From: Sutcliffiella horikoshii
Lineage (GTDB): Bacteria > Bacillota > Bacilli > Bacillales > Bacillaceae_I
DNA: 64,000 bases
Reading direction: 5' to 3'
NCBI RefSeq assembly: GCF_002157855.1
Contig: NZ_CP020880.1
Coordinates: 2,728,001 to 2,792,000, forward strand
In this document: piece after piece, positions 10,411 through 20,101 of the stretch
How the letters are laid out: every line of letters begins with the position of its first letter
Position numbering within the stretch: position 1 is the stretch's first letter
Program-made: the position numbers and the translations under genes
Notes under the pieces: model-generated
What the model was told of the DNA's origin: nothing
What the model saw: only the letters and a program-made list of their open reading frames with translations
Database searches by the model: none

Positions 10411-10684
10411 AAGGGACCACTCTCTTTCCTTGCTAATTTCGCTTATTTTATTAACATTTGAAAAAATAGCCGCTAACACGAGTGTGATAACGGCGATAGC
10501 TAAAATCAAATTGATGCATCTTCCCATCTATAAAACACAGTATAATTAACCTTATCCGGATTCCATATAAGAAAGTTTTTGTAGATATCTTACATTTTAT
10601 TATAAACTTTATATTTCTATCCACAATCTTTAGTATGTAATAGTGCTTTGCATATTGTCGCAGGACCACTCATTTGTACCATAC

Positions 10685-10713
10685 ACTATAACACAAAAAG
10701 AGGAAATGCTCAA
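10685..10713 (-). promoter_or_regulatory. Promoter for dxs
   Basis: On the minus strand, TTGAGC (10713-10708), a 17-bp spacer and TATAGT (10690-10685) lie in the 325-base gap between ispA and dxs. The leader would be about 270 bases. The rest of this gap shows no gene I can support. Confidence 0.65.
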
Positions 10714-10735
10714 TTTTGACTGCTACTTTTGTCGA

Positions 10736-11632
10736 TTAATGGTCCCTTTTGGCAATTAAATCGCAAAGTTGTCCTAAAAGATCCGACTCTAACGGGATTT
10801 CCTCTAAAATTCGCTTTGCCTCTTTAATATGATATTCCAACTTTTCTTTCGCGCCATTCATGGTTAATAGAGACGGATAGGTCACCTTTTCGTTTAAGGT
10901 ATCTGACCCTACCGGCTTGCCGATCTTAGCGGCATCCCCTTCAATATCCAAAATGTCATCCCTGATTTGGAAAGCAAGGCCGAGATGGTCCGCAAATTGC
11001 TCCAACTTCGAGATTTGCTCTTCTGTTGCATCCCCTAGTATCGCACCTGCGACAATGCTGTATCCGAGAAGCTTCCCTGTCTTGTTTCTATGTATATATT
11101 CAAGGTCTTGAAGCGAGAGTTGTGCGCCTTCTCCCTCCATGTCTGCAACCTGTCCTCCGACCATTCCTGTTGGTCCTGCAGCTTTAGCAAGCTCCTTCAT
11201 CAGAGTGACAACTTTTATTGGCTTGACGTCATAATTCAATAGATCTTCCATGACCTCAAAGCTATGCGTGAGCAAGGCATCACCAGCTAATATTGCCATC
11301 GCTTCCCCAAACACCTTATGATTGGTTGGCTTTCCACGTCTGAAGTCGTCATCATCCATACTCGGAAGATCATCGTGAACTAAGGAATACGTGTGTATCA
11401 TCTCTACGGCACAAGCTACCGGCATTCCCAATTCTTCCGATTTTCCAAAAGACTTTAACGTAGCAAGCACTAATAAAGGTCGAAGTCTTTTTCCGCCTGC
11501 CTTCAGGGAGTAATTCATGGATTCAAGTAAAACTTCCGGTGCTTTCACAGCATTCATATAAGAAAAAAGTGCGTCCTCCACCAACTTCTTTCTATCCTTC
11601 ATAAAAGTTTGTAAATCCATCACCTGTGACAA
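10736..11632 (-). CDS. ispA: Farnesyl diphosphate synthase
   Basis: The 298-residue all-helical prenyltransferase has both aspartate-rich motifs: DDLPSMDDDD (first, near residue 84) and DDILD (second, near residue 224). It condenses DMAPP/IPP to geranyl and then farnesyl diphosphate. The ATG follows xseB with no spacing, so the two are translationally linked in an xseA-xseB-ispA operon. Confidence 0.97.
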   Translation of the reverse strand: MSQVMDLQTFMKDRKKLVEDALFSYMNAVKAPEVLLESMNYSLKAGGKRLRPLLVLATLKSFGKSEELGMPVACAVEMIHTYSLVHDDLPSMDDDDFRRGKPTNHKVFGEAMAILAGDALLTHSFEVMEDLLNYDVKPIKVVTLMKELAKAAGPTGMVGGQVADMEGEGAQLSLQDLEYIHRNKTGKLLGYSIVAGAILGDATEEQISKLEQFADHLGLAFQIRDDILDIEGDAAKIGKPVGSDTLNEKVTYPSLLTMNGAKEKLEYHIKEAKRILEEIPLESDLLGQLCDLIAKRDH

Positions 11633-11869
11633 TTAAGCCTCATCCTCCTGTACTTGGAATGACTCCAATTCGCCATTTTCTTTTAGGATCTGTTCCATTT
11701 CTGCCTCAACATGAGAAAGCTTGTCATGACAAAGCTTGGACAACTTCATTCCTTCTTTGTAAAAAGAAATGGCTTCTTCTAATGGCACATCTCCTTCTTC
11801 AAGCTTTTCCACAATGTTTTCCAAATCTTTCATTGCTTCTTCAAATGTAACGTCCTTTTTTTCAGTCAT
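11633..11869 (-). CDS. xseB: Exodeoxyribonuclease VII small subunit
   Basis: The 78-residue acidic helical protein has the family pattern [27 protein letters not shown]. It forms the stalk of exonuclease VII with XseA, degrading single-stranded DNA. Its start overlaps the xseA stop by 8 bases. Confidence 0.96.
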   Translation of the reverse strand: MTEKKDVTFEEAMKDLENIVEKLEEGDVPLEEAISFYKEGMKLSKLCHDKLSHVEAEMEQILKENGELESFQVQEDEA

Positions 11870-13217
11870 TTCCTTTTCGCTCCTTTACATCTTGTACTTC
11901 ACATTCTAATCGACCATCTTGAAGATGAACCTGAATGGTATCCCCTTTTTCTGCTTGATCCACATTTTTTATAATGGTGCCATCTTCTTGGTAGGCAAGA
12001 CTATATCCTCTGTTCATGATTTTAAGCGGACTTAAAGCATCCATTTTGGATAATTTATGTTGGAATTCCCATTGTTTCTTTTGCAATGTCTGCTGCATTT
12101 GCTTGGTAAGTAATTTTGTCTGCTGGTCTAGTGTAAGTTTTTCTGCTTCCCATTGCTTTTTCGGATGGTTTCTTGCAAGTAATCCAGCGAGTTGCTCCCA
12201 TTTTACATGCTTACGTTCCACCATTCTTTTCATGGCCGCCTCAAGATCTTCCATGGTCCGATCAAGATCCTGTTGCTTTTGGGCATAAAGATTTTTAGGA
12301 AATCTGAATGCATACGATTTCTGCAGTGTAGTTAACCTGTCCTTGTAATGCTGCATCAATTTGTTGGAAGCTCTGTGCAAGCGAAATTTACGATCTGAAA
12401 GGCGCTCCATCAGTTCATTGATATGCGGTACAGCCAATTCTGCCGCAGCAGTAGGTGTCGGTGCGCGCATATCCGCTACAAAGTCCGCGATCGTAAAGTC
12501 TGTTTCATGCCCAACAGCTGAAATGATCGGAAGCTTTGAAGCAAAAATGGCTCTAGCCACTGTTTCTTCATTGAATGCCCATAACTCTTCAATGGATCCC
12601 CCACCACGGCCCGCGATAAGCACATCAAGATCAGGCATATTGTTAGCGGTTTGTATCGCCTTCACAATGGATGGTGCTGCATTCATCCCTTGAACTAGTG
12701 CGGGAATAACAATTATTTTCGTTAGTGGATATCTTCTTTTCAAAGTGGTGATGATATCCCTGACCGCAGCTCCTGTTGGAGAGGTGATTACCCCTACAGC
12801 ACGAGGGTATTTTGGCAGCGTTTTTTTGTATTCCGGTGAAAACAAACCTTCCTGGGAAAGTTTCTTCTTTAATTCCTCATAGGCTAAAAATAGACTGCCG
12901 ACACCATCAGGCTGCATTTCCTTTATGTACATCTGATAAGATCCGTTTGCTTCATAGACCGTAACTTCTCCACGAACAAGGACCTTCATTCCTTCTTGCG
13001 GTTTGAAGGCAAGGTTACGGTTTTGCCCTGCAAACATGACTACCTGGAGTCGTGCGTTTTGGTCTTTCAAGGTAAAGTACATATGCCCTCTGCTATGTTG
13101 CTTAAAATTGGATATTTCTCCTTTCAGCCACACATCTTGTAAATGAGGATCCACATCAAATTTTCTTTTTATGTATTTCGTTAGTGCAGTAACCGTTAAG
13201 TATCTGCGTTCACTCAT
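11862..13217 (-). CDS. xseA: Exodeoxyribonuclease VII large subunit
   Basis: The 451-residue protein has an N-terminal OB-fold (about residues 5-100), a central catalytic domain with [14 protein letters not shown] and [13 protein letters not shown], and a long charged coiled-coil C-terminus that binds XseB. First gene of the xseA-xseB-ispA run. A terminator-like hairpin lies upstream, at the folD end. Confidence 0.97.
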   Translation of the reverse strand: MSERRYLTVTALTKYIKRKFDVDPHLQDVWLKGEISNFKQHSRGHMYFTLKDQNARLQVVMFAGQNRNLAFKPQEGMKVLVRGEVTVYEANGSYQMYIKEMQPDGVGSLFLAYEELKKKLSQEGLFSPEYKKTLPKYPRAVGVITSPTGAAVRDIITTLKRRYPLTKIIVIPALVQGMNAAPSIVKAIQTANNMPDLDVLIAGRGGGSIEELWAFNEETVARAIFASKLPIISAVGHETDFTIADFVADMRAPTPTAAAELAVPHINELMERLSDRKFRLHRASNKLMQHYKDRLTTLQKSYAFRFPKNLYAQKQQDLDRTMEDLEAAMKRMVERKHVKWEQLAGLLARNHPKKQWEAEKLTLDQQTKLLTKQMQQTLQKKQWEFQHKLSKMDALSPLKIMNRGYSLAYQEDGTIIKNVDQAEKGDTIQVHLQDGRLECEVQDVKERKGND

Positions 13218-13251
13218 AATAGTTAACTCCTTTTTGAAGCATGGTCATACG

Positions 13252-13290
13252 AAAAAAAGACGGAAGAACATTAAGTCCCATCCATCTTCT
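13252..13290 (-). terminator. folD terminator
   Basis: The minus-strand stem GATGGA / TCCGTC (one G-T pair) is followed by TTTTTTT, just past the folD stop. Confidence 0.6.
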
Positions 13291-13301
13291 AAGATACCAT
13301 A

Positions 13302-14177
13302 TTAACTGGAAAACGTCTTGTTTTCACTTGCTTGGTTTTGTGCCGATTGAAGCGTATTGTGCAACAACATTGTAATTGTCATCGGACCGACCCCTCCAGG
13401 AACAGGTGTGATAAAGCTCGCTTTTTCTTTCACCGACTCAAAGTCCACATCTCCACACAACTTTCCTGTCTCAAGTCGGTTGACACCGACATCAATCACG
13501 ATTGCGCCATCTTTCACGTATTCAGGCCCAATTATTTTTGCACGCCCAACTGCAGCAATCAAAATATCGGCTTGTTTCGTAATGGAAGCCAAATCCTTCG
13601 TACGGGAATGACAATAGGTAACCGTAGCATCCTCTTTTAGCAGTAATTGCCCGACAGGCTTTCCTACTATATTACTTCTTCCGATTACCACCACATGCTT
13701 ACCGGAAATAGAAACATCAAGGGATTTAATCATTTCGACTATCCCATAAGGCGTACAAGGAAGAAATGATTTCTGATCAATCATCATTCTTCCGATGTTT
13801 ACAGGATGAAACCCGTCCACATCTTTATTAGGGGAAATATGTTCAATAACAGCCAGTTCATCAATATGATCAGGCAAAGGTAACTGCACCAAAATGCCGT
13901 GCACGGAAGCATCGTCATTAAAATGAGTGATTCTATTGAGCAATTCTTCTTGCGTAATAGAACTTGGATACTCTTCCAATATACTTTTAATTCCAGCTTC
14001 CTCGCATGCTTTCTGTTTCGCTCTAACATAGGATTGTGAAGCAGGATCTTGCCCAACTAAAATCACCGCCAAGCATGGTTGGATACTCTTTTCCATATGT
14101 AGCTCAGAAACCTTCTCTTTAATAAAAGCTCTTTTCTCCACTGCAAGATCTTTACCTGATACTATAACTGCTGACAT
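13302..14177 (-). CDS. folD: Methylenetetrahydrofolate dehydrogenase/cyclohydrolase
   Basis: The 291-residue bifunctional enzyme interconverts 5,10-methylene-, methenyl- and 10-formyl-tetrahydrofolate using NADP. Signatures are [15 protein letters not shown] with catalytic Lys, [29 protein letters not shown] (nucleotide binding) and [11 protein letters not shown]. It follows nusB by 27 bases, as in B. subtilis. Intact. Confidence 0.98.
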   Translation of the reverse strand: MSAVIVSGKDLAVEKRAFIKEKVSELHMEKSIQPCLAVILVGQDPASQSYVRAKQKACEEAGIKSILEEYPSSITQEELLNRITHFNDDASVHGILVQLPLPDHIDELAVIEHISPNKDVDGFHPVNIGRMMIDQKSFLPCTPYGIVEMIKSLDVSISGKHVVVIGRSNIVGKPVGQLLLKEDATVTYCHSRTKDLASITKQADILIAAVGRAKIIGPEYVKDGAIVIDVGVNRLETGKLCGDVDFESVKEKASFITPVPGGVGPMTITMLLHNTLQSAQNQASENKTFSS

Positions 14178-14204
14178 GAATAGCTCCCCCTTTTATGCTA
14201 CTAC

Positions 14205-14606
14205 TTACGCATTATTTTCGATGGTAGTTTTTACTTTAGAAAGGACTGCGTTAATAAATCCGCTTGATTTGTCATCACCAAATGTTTTAGCAAGTTCAAT
14301 TGCTTCATTCATGCTGACATTTACAGGAATCTCTTCGACAAACATCATTTCAAAAACAGTCATGCGAAGAATGGTACGGTCCACTGTTCCTAAACGATCA
14401 AGGGACCATTTTTCCAAGTGGGATTTCAACGTGGAATCGATTTCCTCCTGATGCTCTTTCGTACCAAACACGATGCTGCTTAGGAAATCATCCGGCTTTT
14501 CCCCTTCTTCTAATACATTTGTGATTGCTTCATCCGGCGCAATATCACTTAAATCCATTTGAAAAATGGCTTGAAGCGCCTTTTTTCTTGATTCACTACG
14601 TTTCAT
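14205..14606 (-). CDS. nusB: Transcription antitermination factor NusB
   Basis: The 133-residue all-helical protein opens RSESRKKALQAIFQMDL and ends with MNEAIELAKTFGDDKSSGFINAVLSK, both typical of NusB. With NusE/S10 it binds boxA of rRNA transcripts. Precedes folD in the same direction. Confidence 0.97.
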   Translation of the reverse strand: MKRSESRKKALQAIFQMDLSDIAPDEAITNVLEEGEKPDDFLSSIVFGTKEHQEEIDSTLKSHLEKWSLDRLGTVDRTILRMTVFEMMFVEEIPVNVSMNEAIELAKTFGDDKSSGFINAVLSKVKTTIENNA

Positions 14607-14934
14607 TGTTCGATCTCCTTATCGTGCCTATACTAGTATAAAAAGATAATAGCACATTTTTATCAAAAAACACATGTTTTTCATTCGTTTTTTAGCTAAA
14701 TTACATACAAAATGATTCTACTTTCATTAAATGTTCGGAATTAACCGTTTTCATTCTTTGCTCTGGGGGAGCTCAAAAGGTGTCATTCTTCTATTTAATT
14801 ATGTCAGTTTCATCTTTACCGAGATAATACCCTACTATACTTTTTGAAAAAGTCTAGTTAAAAGTAGCGACTAAAATTGTACCTAATTATGTGGGGGAAC
14901 ACAAGGGAAACTTAGGTTTGAACCTTTCTTAAGC
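14607..14934. other. Gap upstream of nusB
   Basis: About 330 bases with no ORF I can support. It is AT-rich and presumably holds the nusB promoter, but I found no pair of -35/-10 hexamers good enough to call. Confidence 0.4.
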
Positions 14935-14975
14935 AAAAAAATTGTAGACACCCTTCTAATGAGAGTGCCTACAAG
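14935..14975 (-). terminator. Terminator of accB-accC-asp23-like operon
   Basis: The 10-bp minus-strand stem TTGTAGGCAC / GTGTCTACAA is followed by TTTTTTT (14941-14935). Confidence 0.88.
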
Positions 14976-14986
14976 GTGACGTCTTA

Positions 14987-15391
14987 TTAAATTTCTTGTT
15001 CTACTTCTACTTCATTTTTTTGTGCTTCAAATTGTACTCCGACAACATGGATATTCACTTCTGTAATTTCCAGTGCTGTCATATTCAACAGTGCTTGACG
15101 GATATTGTCTTGTACTTTTTGTGCAACTGTCGGAATGGAAATACCGAACTGCATCACACAAAATACATCCACTTTAATGCCTTCTTCGGAAAGATCGACT
15201 TTTACACCTTTGCCGTGATTCTTTTTCCCAAGTCTCTCTACCACACCAGCAGCAAAGTTACCGCGCATTGACATAACGCCTTCCACTTCGGAAGCAGCAA
15301 TACCGGCGATTACTTCAATGACTTCAGGAGCAATTTCGACTTTGCCAAGTGAATTGTTGTTTTCCATTTCTAATAAGTTTCTTTCGCTCAT
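14987..15391 (-). CDS. yqhY: Asp23/Gls24 envelope stress family protein (YqhY-like)
   Basis: The 134-residue protein has the DUF322 core: EVIEVIAGIAASEVEGV, then GVKVDLSEEGIKVDVFC, then VPTVAQKVQDNIRQAL-like sequence. In B. subtilis this gene lies downstream of accBC and is tied to acetyl-CoA carboxylase control. The same order is seen here. It starts 21 bases after the accC stop. Confidence 0.93.
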   Translation of the reverse strand: MSERNLLEMENNNSLGKVEIAPEVIEVIAGIAASEVEGVMSMRGNFAAGVVERLGKKNHGKGVKVDLSEEGIKVDVFCVMQFGISIPTVAQKVQDNIRQALLNMTALEITEVNIHVVGVQFEAQKNEVEVEQEI

Positions 15392-15412
15392 AATTAACCC
15401 TCCTAAATATAG

Positions 15413-16765
15413 TTAAGAATTCATGACATCATATTTCTCAAGAAATTTCGTATTAAAGTCCCCATCTTTGAACTTTTCGTGATCCATTAGTTTCAGATGG
15501 AAAGGAATCGTAGTATGAACGCCTTCAATAATAAATTCGCTTAACGCACGTTTCATTCGTGAGACAGCTTCTTCACGTGTTGCTCCATAAGTGATTAGCT
15601 TTGCCACCATGGAATCGTAATATGGTGGTATGCTGTAACCAGGGTAAACAGCGGAATCCACTCGAACCCCTAGACCACCTGGTGGAAGGTACATTTCAAT
15701 CTTCCCAGGGGAAGGCATAAAGTTCTTTTCTGGATTTTCTGCATTGATACGGCACTCAATCGACCAGCCGTTGAAAACGACATCTTCTTGCTTAAGAGAT
15801 AACGTTTCCCCAGAAGCAACCCGAATCATTTCCTTGATTAGATCTACCCCTGTCACCATTTCCGTAACAGGATGCTCTACTTGGATACGGGTGTTCATTT
15901 CCATGAAGTAGAATTTTCTATTCTGATAGTCATAAATAAATTCTATCGTACCTGCACCCATATAGTCCACTGCTTCAGCAGCTTTTACTGCCGCTTCCCC
16001 CATTTGCGCACGAATTTCTTCATCCAAAACAGGTGAAGGCGTTTCTTCCACAAGCTTCTGCAGACGGCGCTGAATGGAACAATCACGCTCTCCAAGGTGG
16101 ATCGTATTACCATGACCATCTGCCATTACTTGAATTTCAACGTGACGGAAGTCTTCAATGAATTTTTCAAGATACACGCCAGGATTACCGAAAGCAGTTG
16201 CCGCTTCCTGTTGCGTAATGGAAATACCCTTTTTCAGTTCCTCTTCGTTTCTTGCCACACGGATACCTTTTCCGCCTCCGCCTGCCGTTGCTTTAATGAT
16301 AACAGGATAACCGATGTCATTAGCGATGGAGATACCGTCATTAATGTTTTCGATGATTCCTTGAGAACCAGGAACAATTGGCACACCAGCTTTACGCATC
16401 GTTTCACGCGCCACATCTTTCGTCCCCATCTTGCTAATCGCTTCAGGACTTGGCCCTACAAATGTAATGTTACACTCTCTGCAAAGCTCGGCAAAATCCG
16501 AGTTCTCCGCAAGGAATCCGTAGCCAGGATGAATAGCATCTGACGCCGTAAGTTTTGCCACGCTGATGATGTTAGTAAAGTTAAGGTAGCTGTCTTTTGA
16601 CGTTTTTGGTCCTACACAATATGCTTCATCCGCTAACTGTACATGAAGGGATTCTTTATCCGCTTCCGAATACACAGCCACAGTTTCTATATCCATTTCT
16701 TTACATGCACGAATAATTCGTACTGCTATTTCTCCTCTATTGGCAATCAATAATTTTTTTATCAT
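15413..16765 (-). CDS. accC: Acetyl-CoA carboxylase, biotin carboxylase subunit
   Basis: The 450-residue ATP-grasp enzyme carboxylates biotin on AccB in the first step of fatty acid synthesis. Motifs seen: [19 protein letters not shown] at the N-terminus, [13 protein letters not shown] (ATP binding) and [19 protein letters not shown] (catalytic region). Directly follows accB by 16 bases. Confidence 0.98.
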   Translation of the reverse strand: MIKKLLIANRGEIAVRIIRACKEMDIETVAVYSEADKESLHVQLADEAYCVGPKTSKDSYLNFTNIISVAKLTASDAIHPGYGFLAENSDFAELCRECNITFVGPSPEAISKMGTKDVARETMRKAGVPIVPGSQGIIENINDGISIANDIGYPVIIKATAGGGGKGIRVARNEEELKKGISITQQEAATAFGNPGVYLEKFIEDFRHVEIQVMADGHGNTIHLGERDCSIQRRLQKLVEETPSPVLDEEIRAQMGEAAVKAAEAVDYMGAGTIEFIYDYQNRKFYFMEMNTRIQVEHPVTEMVTGVDLIKEMIRVASGETLSLKQEDVVFNGWSIECRINAENPEKNFMPSPGKIEMYLPPGGLGVRVDSAVYPGYSIPPYYDSMVAKLITYGATREEAVSRMKRALSEFIIEGVHTTIPFHLKLMDHEKFKDGDFNTKFLEKYDVMNS

Positions 16766-16781
16766 GAGTGTCGCCCCCTCC

Positions 16782-17285
16782 TTATACTGTTTTTACAAGG
16801 AATAAAGGTTGACCATATTCTACTAATTGGCCATTATCAACCAGAACCTCGACAATTTCGCCTTTGACTTCTGCTTCAATCTCATTGAACAATTTCATTG
16901 CTTCTACGATACAAACGACAGAATTTTCTCCAACTTTATCGCCTTCTTGAACATATGCCGCTTGATCCGGTGATGGAGAAGCATAGAACGTCCCAACCAT
17001 CGGAGATGTGATTTTATGTAAGTTCGCGTCTTCCTGTTTAGGTGCCGCTGTTTCTTGTTTAGTTTCTGCAGCTGCTGTTGGCTGTTGATTCGGTTGTGCC
17101 GGTGGTGCTTGTTGTTGCGGTACTGCTTGTGGTGCTGGTGCAGCTACTTGTTGCGTGCTCACAACAGTTTGTGCCGCATGCTTCTTCATTTTAATTTTGG
17201 AACCTTCATTTTCATACGTGAATTCATCTATATTGGATTGGTCAATCAACTTAATAATTTCTCTGATTTCTTGGATCTTTAACAT
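16782..17285 (-). CDS. accB: Biotin carboxyl carrier protein of acetyl-CoA carboxylase
   Basis: The 167-residue protein has an N-terminal domain (residues 1-40), a Pro/Gln/Ala-rich flexible linker (about 44-90) and a biotinyl domain with [10 protein letters not shown], biotinylated Lys131. First gene of accB-accC-asp23-like. In B. subtilis spoIIIAH lies directly upstream; here 2.1 kb with a NERD gene and repeats intervene. Confidence 0.97.
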   Translation of the reverse strand: MLKIQEIREIIKLIDQSNIDEFTYENEGSKIKMKKHAAQTVVSTQQVAAPAPQAVPQQQAPPAQPNQQPTAAAETKQETAAPKQEDANLHKITSPMVGTFYASPSPDQAAYVQEGDKVGENSVVCIVEAMKLFNEIEAEVKGEIVEVLVDNGQLVEYGQPLFLVKTV

Positions 17286-17654
17286 ATTTCGTTCACTCCT
17301 CGGTCCTTTTGATGATTAGTTGCTGCGTTGATGATGCTGTGCGGCTGCCTGAATGTTGCTATGTACATTTTAACAAAATAGTTCATATTCATCATACGAT
17401 ACAAGCTTCCGAAATTCAACTAAAAATAGTAATAGATATTATTACCTAGTGCTAAGTTTAGGTGGTTGCGTGAATTCAGGGTGCTAGTAGCGTTAATGAA
17501 ATGATGAAAACGCTTTAGTTATTATTATAGGGGATTTTGGGTGTGGTGGATAGGGGGAGTGTTGGGGATTGGGGATAGTGGAGGAAGGTTTTGCATTGGT
17601 TGTTGCGGATGTGCAGGGGAAATTGCTTGCGTCATTGGTGACTTTTACAGAGTG

Positions 17655-17861
17655 TCCGAAGTTTTGTGGATTTTGACCGAAGTTTGGGGAAAGTTGACCG
17701 AAGAATTTGCATAGTTGACCGAAGTTTGGGGAAAGTTGGCCGAACCGATTTTTCAAGTGACCGAACACCGTGAATTTTTGTCCGAACGATTAGGCTTATT
17801 TGTCCGAACCCCCTTATAATATAGGACTAAAATGTCCGAAGTCACATGTAATTTGTCCGAA
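17655..17861. repeat. 21-bp periodic repeat block A (10 units)
   Basis: Ten copies of a (T/A/G)CCGAA core, each preceded by G, begin at 17655, 17676, 17697, 17718, 17739, 17760, 17781, 17803, 17835 and 17856. Spacing is six 21s, then 22, 32 and 21. The 14-base spacers are partly related (GTTTGGGGAAAGTT occurs twice). A short minus-strand frame across it gives FGQLSPN-like heptads. I read this as DNA phased at two helical turns rather than a gene. Confidence 0.9.
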
Positions 17862-17870
17862 CCATTTTTA

Positions 17871-17886
17871 ACTCGCTAAAAACGAG
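17871..17886. other. Small hairpin after block A
   Basis: CTCG, a 7-base A/T-rich loop and CGAG follow the last unit of block A. There is no equivalent hairpin after block B. Confidence 0.3.
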
Positions 17887-17977
17887 CTATTTTCTTATGT
17901 CTTGTACATATTTCAAACTGATCTCCCATGAAAATTCAGCAGCCCTCCGTCAAACAATTTGTTCTTTTTGCTAATTG

Positions 17978-18184
17978 TCCGAAGTTTTCCTAAAAGTGAC
18001 CGAAGTTTTTGAAAAGTTGTCCAAAGATTTCGCAAAGTTGACCGAAGCTTCGCAAAAGTTGACTGAACCAATTTTTCAAGTGACCGAACGTCCCCAATTC
18101 TTGTCCAAACAACCATACCAAATTGTCCGAACCCTCATCCAAATCAGTGCTAAAATGTCCGAAGTCACATGTAATTTGTCCGAA
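17978..18184. repeat. 21-bp periodic repeat block B (10 units)
   Basis: Cores begin at 17978, 17999, 18020, 18041, 18062, 18083, 18104, 18126, 18158 and 18179. Each is exactly 323 bases from its partner in block A, with the same irregular 22- and 32-base steps. Unit 9 (TCCGAAGTCACATGTAATTT) is identical in both blocks, while other spacers have diverged. This is an old duplication of a whole array, with core and phase kept. Confidence 0.9.
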
Positions 18185-18400
18185 CCATTTTAAACACCTC
18201 CAAAACAGCCTGATTTTAAGAGTTTTTCCTCAAATTCAACACAACTTCCCATCAAAAGGCCAAAAGATTAATTTGCTAAAACCTTTCCATTAAACCCCTT
18301 CCCCCAAACAAAAAGAATTTCAAAAAATTTGTCAGATCTTGCAGGAAAAACCTTCCTCCATGTCAAAACTAGTAACATTAACTAAAGGAGTTGTTTGCCT

Positions 18401-19381
18401 ATGATCATTCTGAAAGAACGTGAAATGTCTTTAAAAATCAAAGTATTAGAAGCCTTAAGTCGGCGCCTTCCTGCCTCCCACCACATGTTACCGAGGATAA
18501 ATTCAGATTTAGGGAAAAACATAGCTGGTTTTAAAGGAGAAGAGTCGCTTAATTACTACTTGGAATTGTTACCCGACGAAGAGGGAGAGTTTTATGTTTT
18601 GCAAGATATAAGGCTACCTTTTAAAGAACATCACTTTCAAATTGACACACTTCTGATCTTCCCTACTTTTTTCCTCATATTAGATGCTAAATATATGAAA
18701 GGCACTCTCGAGTTTGACCCGGCCTTCCAACAACTCATTCAAAAATTCACCGAAAATGAAGTAGATAAAACTATCACCTATTCAGATCCGATAATTCAAG
18801 TGCAGAATCAACTCACTAAATTCAAAAGTTGGTTAAAAGACTATAAAATTCAGCCTGGTCCTTGTGAAAGTCTAGTAGTCATTGCGAACTCAAGGGCAGA
18901 GATTAAATGTATTTCGCACCCCAACCTCGTTAAGAACATGGTAGTTCGCAATTCAGGGGTTGAAGCAAAAGTTACAGACTTCACCAAAAAACATACTAAA
19001 GAAACCTGGGACGCAAAAAATGTACGTAAACTAAGCTCGCTTATAATTAAAAAGAACGAGCCTGTCACCTTTATAGACTTGGAGAAAGATTATGGGGTAA
19101 CTTCAGATTGTATACTAAAAGGTGTGCAGTGCCAGAAATGTCATCATATTGGTTGTGAGAAAGCCTTTGGGACTTGGCTTTGTCAAAAATGCCACCATAC
19201 TTGTAAGGAGGCACATCTCCATCTACTAAAAGATAATAAGTTGTTAATTGGCCCTACAATCACTGTTTCCGAGTTTCAGAAAATAACTGGTATTAAAAAT
19301 GAGCGAACAGCACGCCGTCTGTTGCTTTCATCAGGTTTATCCTACTCAGGCAACACCAGTAAAAGGGTCTATTTTCTATAA
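18401..19381 (+). CDS. NERD-domain protein with C-terminal Cys-rich zinc-finger-like part
   Basis: The 326-residue protein starts at ATG 18401 (AAAGGAG 10 bases upstream; the TTG at 18395 is too close). Residues about 40-150 match the nuclease-related NERD domain: GFKGEESLNYYLELL, then FQIDTLLIF and LILDAKYMKG. The C-terminal third has Cys pairs (CQKCHHIGC and CQKCHHTC) likely to bind zinc, followed by a helix-turn-helix-like tail. Substrate is unknown. It is plus-strand within a minus-strand core, next to the repeat blocks, and looks like an insertion between accB and spoIIIAH. Confidence 0.85.
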   Translation: MIILKEREMSLKIKVLEALSRRLPASHHMLPRINSDLGKNIAGFKGEESLNYYLELLPDEEGEFYVLQDIRLPFKEHHFQIDTLLIFPTFFLILDAKYMKGTLEFDPAFQQLIQKFTENEVDKTITYSDPIIQVQNQLTKFKSWLKDYKIQPGPCESLVVIANSRAEIKCISHPNLVKNMVVRNSGVEAKVTDFTKKHTKETWDAKNVRKLSSLIIKKNEPVTFIDLEKDYGVTSDCILKGVQCQKCHHIGCEKAFGTWLCQKCHHTCKEAHLHLLKDNKLLIGPTITVSEFQKITGIKNERTARRLLLSSGLSYSGNTSKRVYFL

Positions 19382-19385
19382 AACC

Positions 19386-19420
19386 AAAAAACCGAAGCCC
19401 CTGTATTCCCAGGGCTTCGG
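19386..19420. terminator. Bidirectional terminator, NERD gene / spoIIIAH
   Basis: A perfect 9-bp stem, CCGAAGCCC with GGGCTTCGG, has an 11-base loop. TTTTTT lies on the minus-strand side after spoIIIAH. Confidence 0.9.
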
Positions 19421-19438
19421 CACTTTGACTAACTTATA

Positions 19439-20098
19439 TTATTCGCCTTCTTCTGTTGCTGGTGGGAAGTCGAATGCGATGTCTTCGTTACGTACGTCTT
19501 TGAATTCTTGGCGAACCATGTGGTAGATGTCGTTTGCCATTTGTGGTGAGTGTGCTGCTGTTTTGACTGTGATTCTGATTTTGCCGTCTGTTACGCGAAC
19601 TAGTGCATCATCTACGTCCTTGTGGGAACGGATCGTGGATTCTAGGATTAGTTCTTTTTCCGAGATTTGTGCCAGTTCGTTGTATTGGTCAACCGCTTTG
19701 GAGATTTCTTCAGCTGGTAGATCTGTGCTTGCCATCATTTCTTTTAGCTCTGCACGGTGTACACTGCGAAGGTTTTCTAGTTCATAGCGCATTTCTGCTA
19801 ATGTCTCGTCTGAAGAGATGTATTTTACGACAGCACTGCCGTCTTCCTCTGTAGCTTCTTCCCCTTCAACTGCTTCCTCACCTTCAGTTCCTTCTGTTCC
19901 TTCTTCGCCATCAGTTCCAGCTGCTTCGCCTTCTTCACCGCCGTGGTTTTCAGCGGTTTCGGTTGCTGCAGGTTGTTCTGTGGCGTCATTTGCCAGTTGT
20001 TCGCCGGCTTGTTGATCACCGATAAAGTAGTAAGCGGATAGGACAAAAACGAGACTTAACATAGTTAGTAACCAAACGGTTTGTTTTTTTAATAACAT
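19439..20098 (-). CDS. spoIIIAH: SpoIIIAH, mother-cell side of the sporulation feeding channel
   Basis: The 219-residue protein has one membrane segment (about residues 9-27), a Glu/Gly/Thr-rich acidic linker (30-90) and a C-terminal YscJ/FliF-like ring domain. It pairs with SpoIIQ across the intermembrane space. The linker is long and low in complexity. Last gene of the spoIIIA operon, with a strong terminator behind it. Confidence 0.97.
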   Translation of the reverse strand: MLLKKQTVWLLTMLSLVFVLSAYYFIGDQQAGEQLANDATEQPAATETAENHGGEEGEAAGTDGEEGTEGTEGEEAVEGEEATEEDGSAVVKYISSDETLAEMRYELENLRSVHRAELKEMMASTDLPAEEISKAVDQYNELAQISEKELILESTIRSHKDVDDALVRVTDGKIRITVKTAAHSPQMANDIYHMVRQEFKDVRNEDIAFDFPPATEEGE

Positions 20099-20101
20099 GG
20101 A

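Noticed and set aside
10451-10669. 72-residue ORF in the ispA-dxs gap
   Set aside because: No ribosome site, overlaps the dxs promoter, and amino-acid composition is that of AT-rich noise.
17655-18184. CRISPR array
   Set aside because: Spacers are 14 bases and related to each other, cores are only 7 bases, and no cas genes are in the window.
17493-18193. Short ORFs across the 21-bp arrays (FGQLSPN-type and KLTEVFE-type heptads)
   Set aside because: They are created by the 21-bp period on both strands, have no ribosome site, and the 22-base step breaks the frame.
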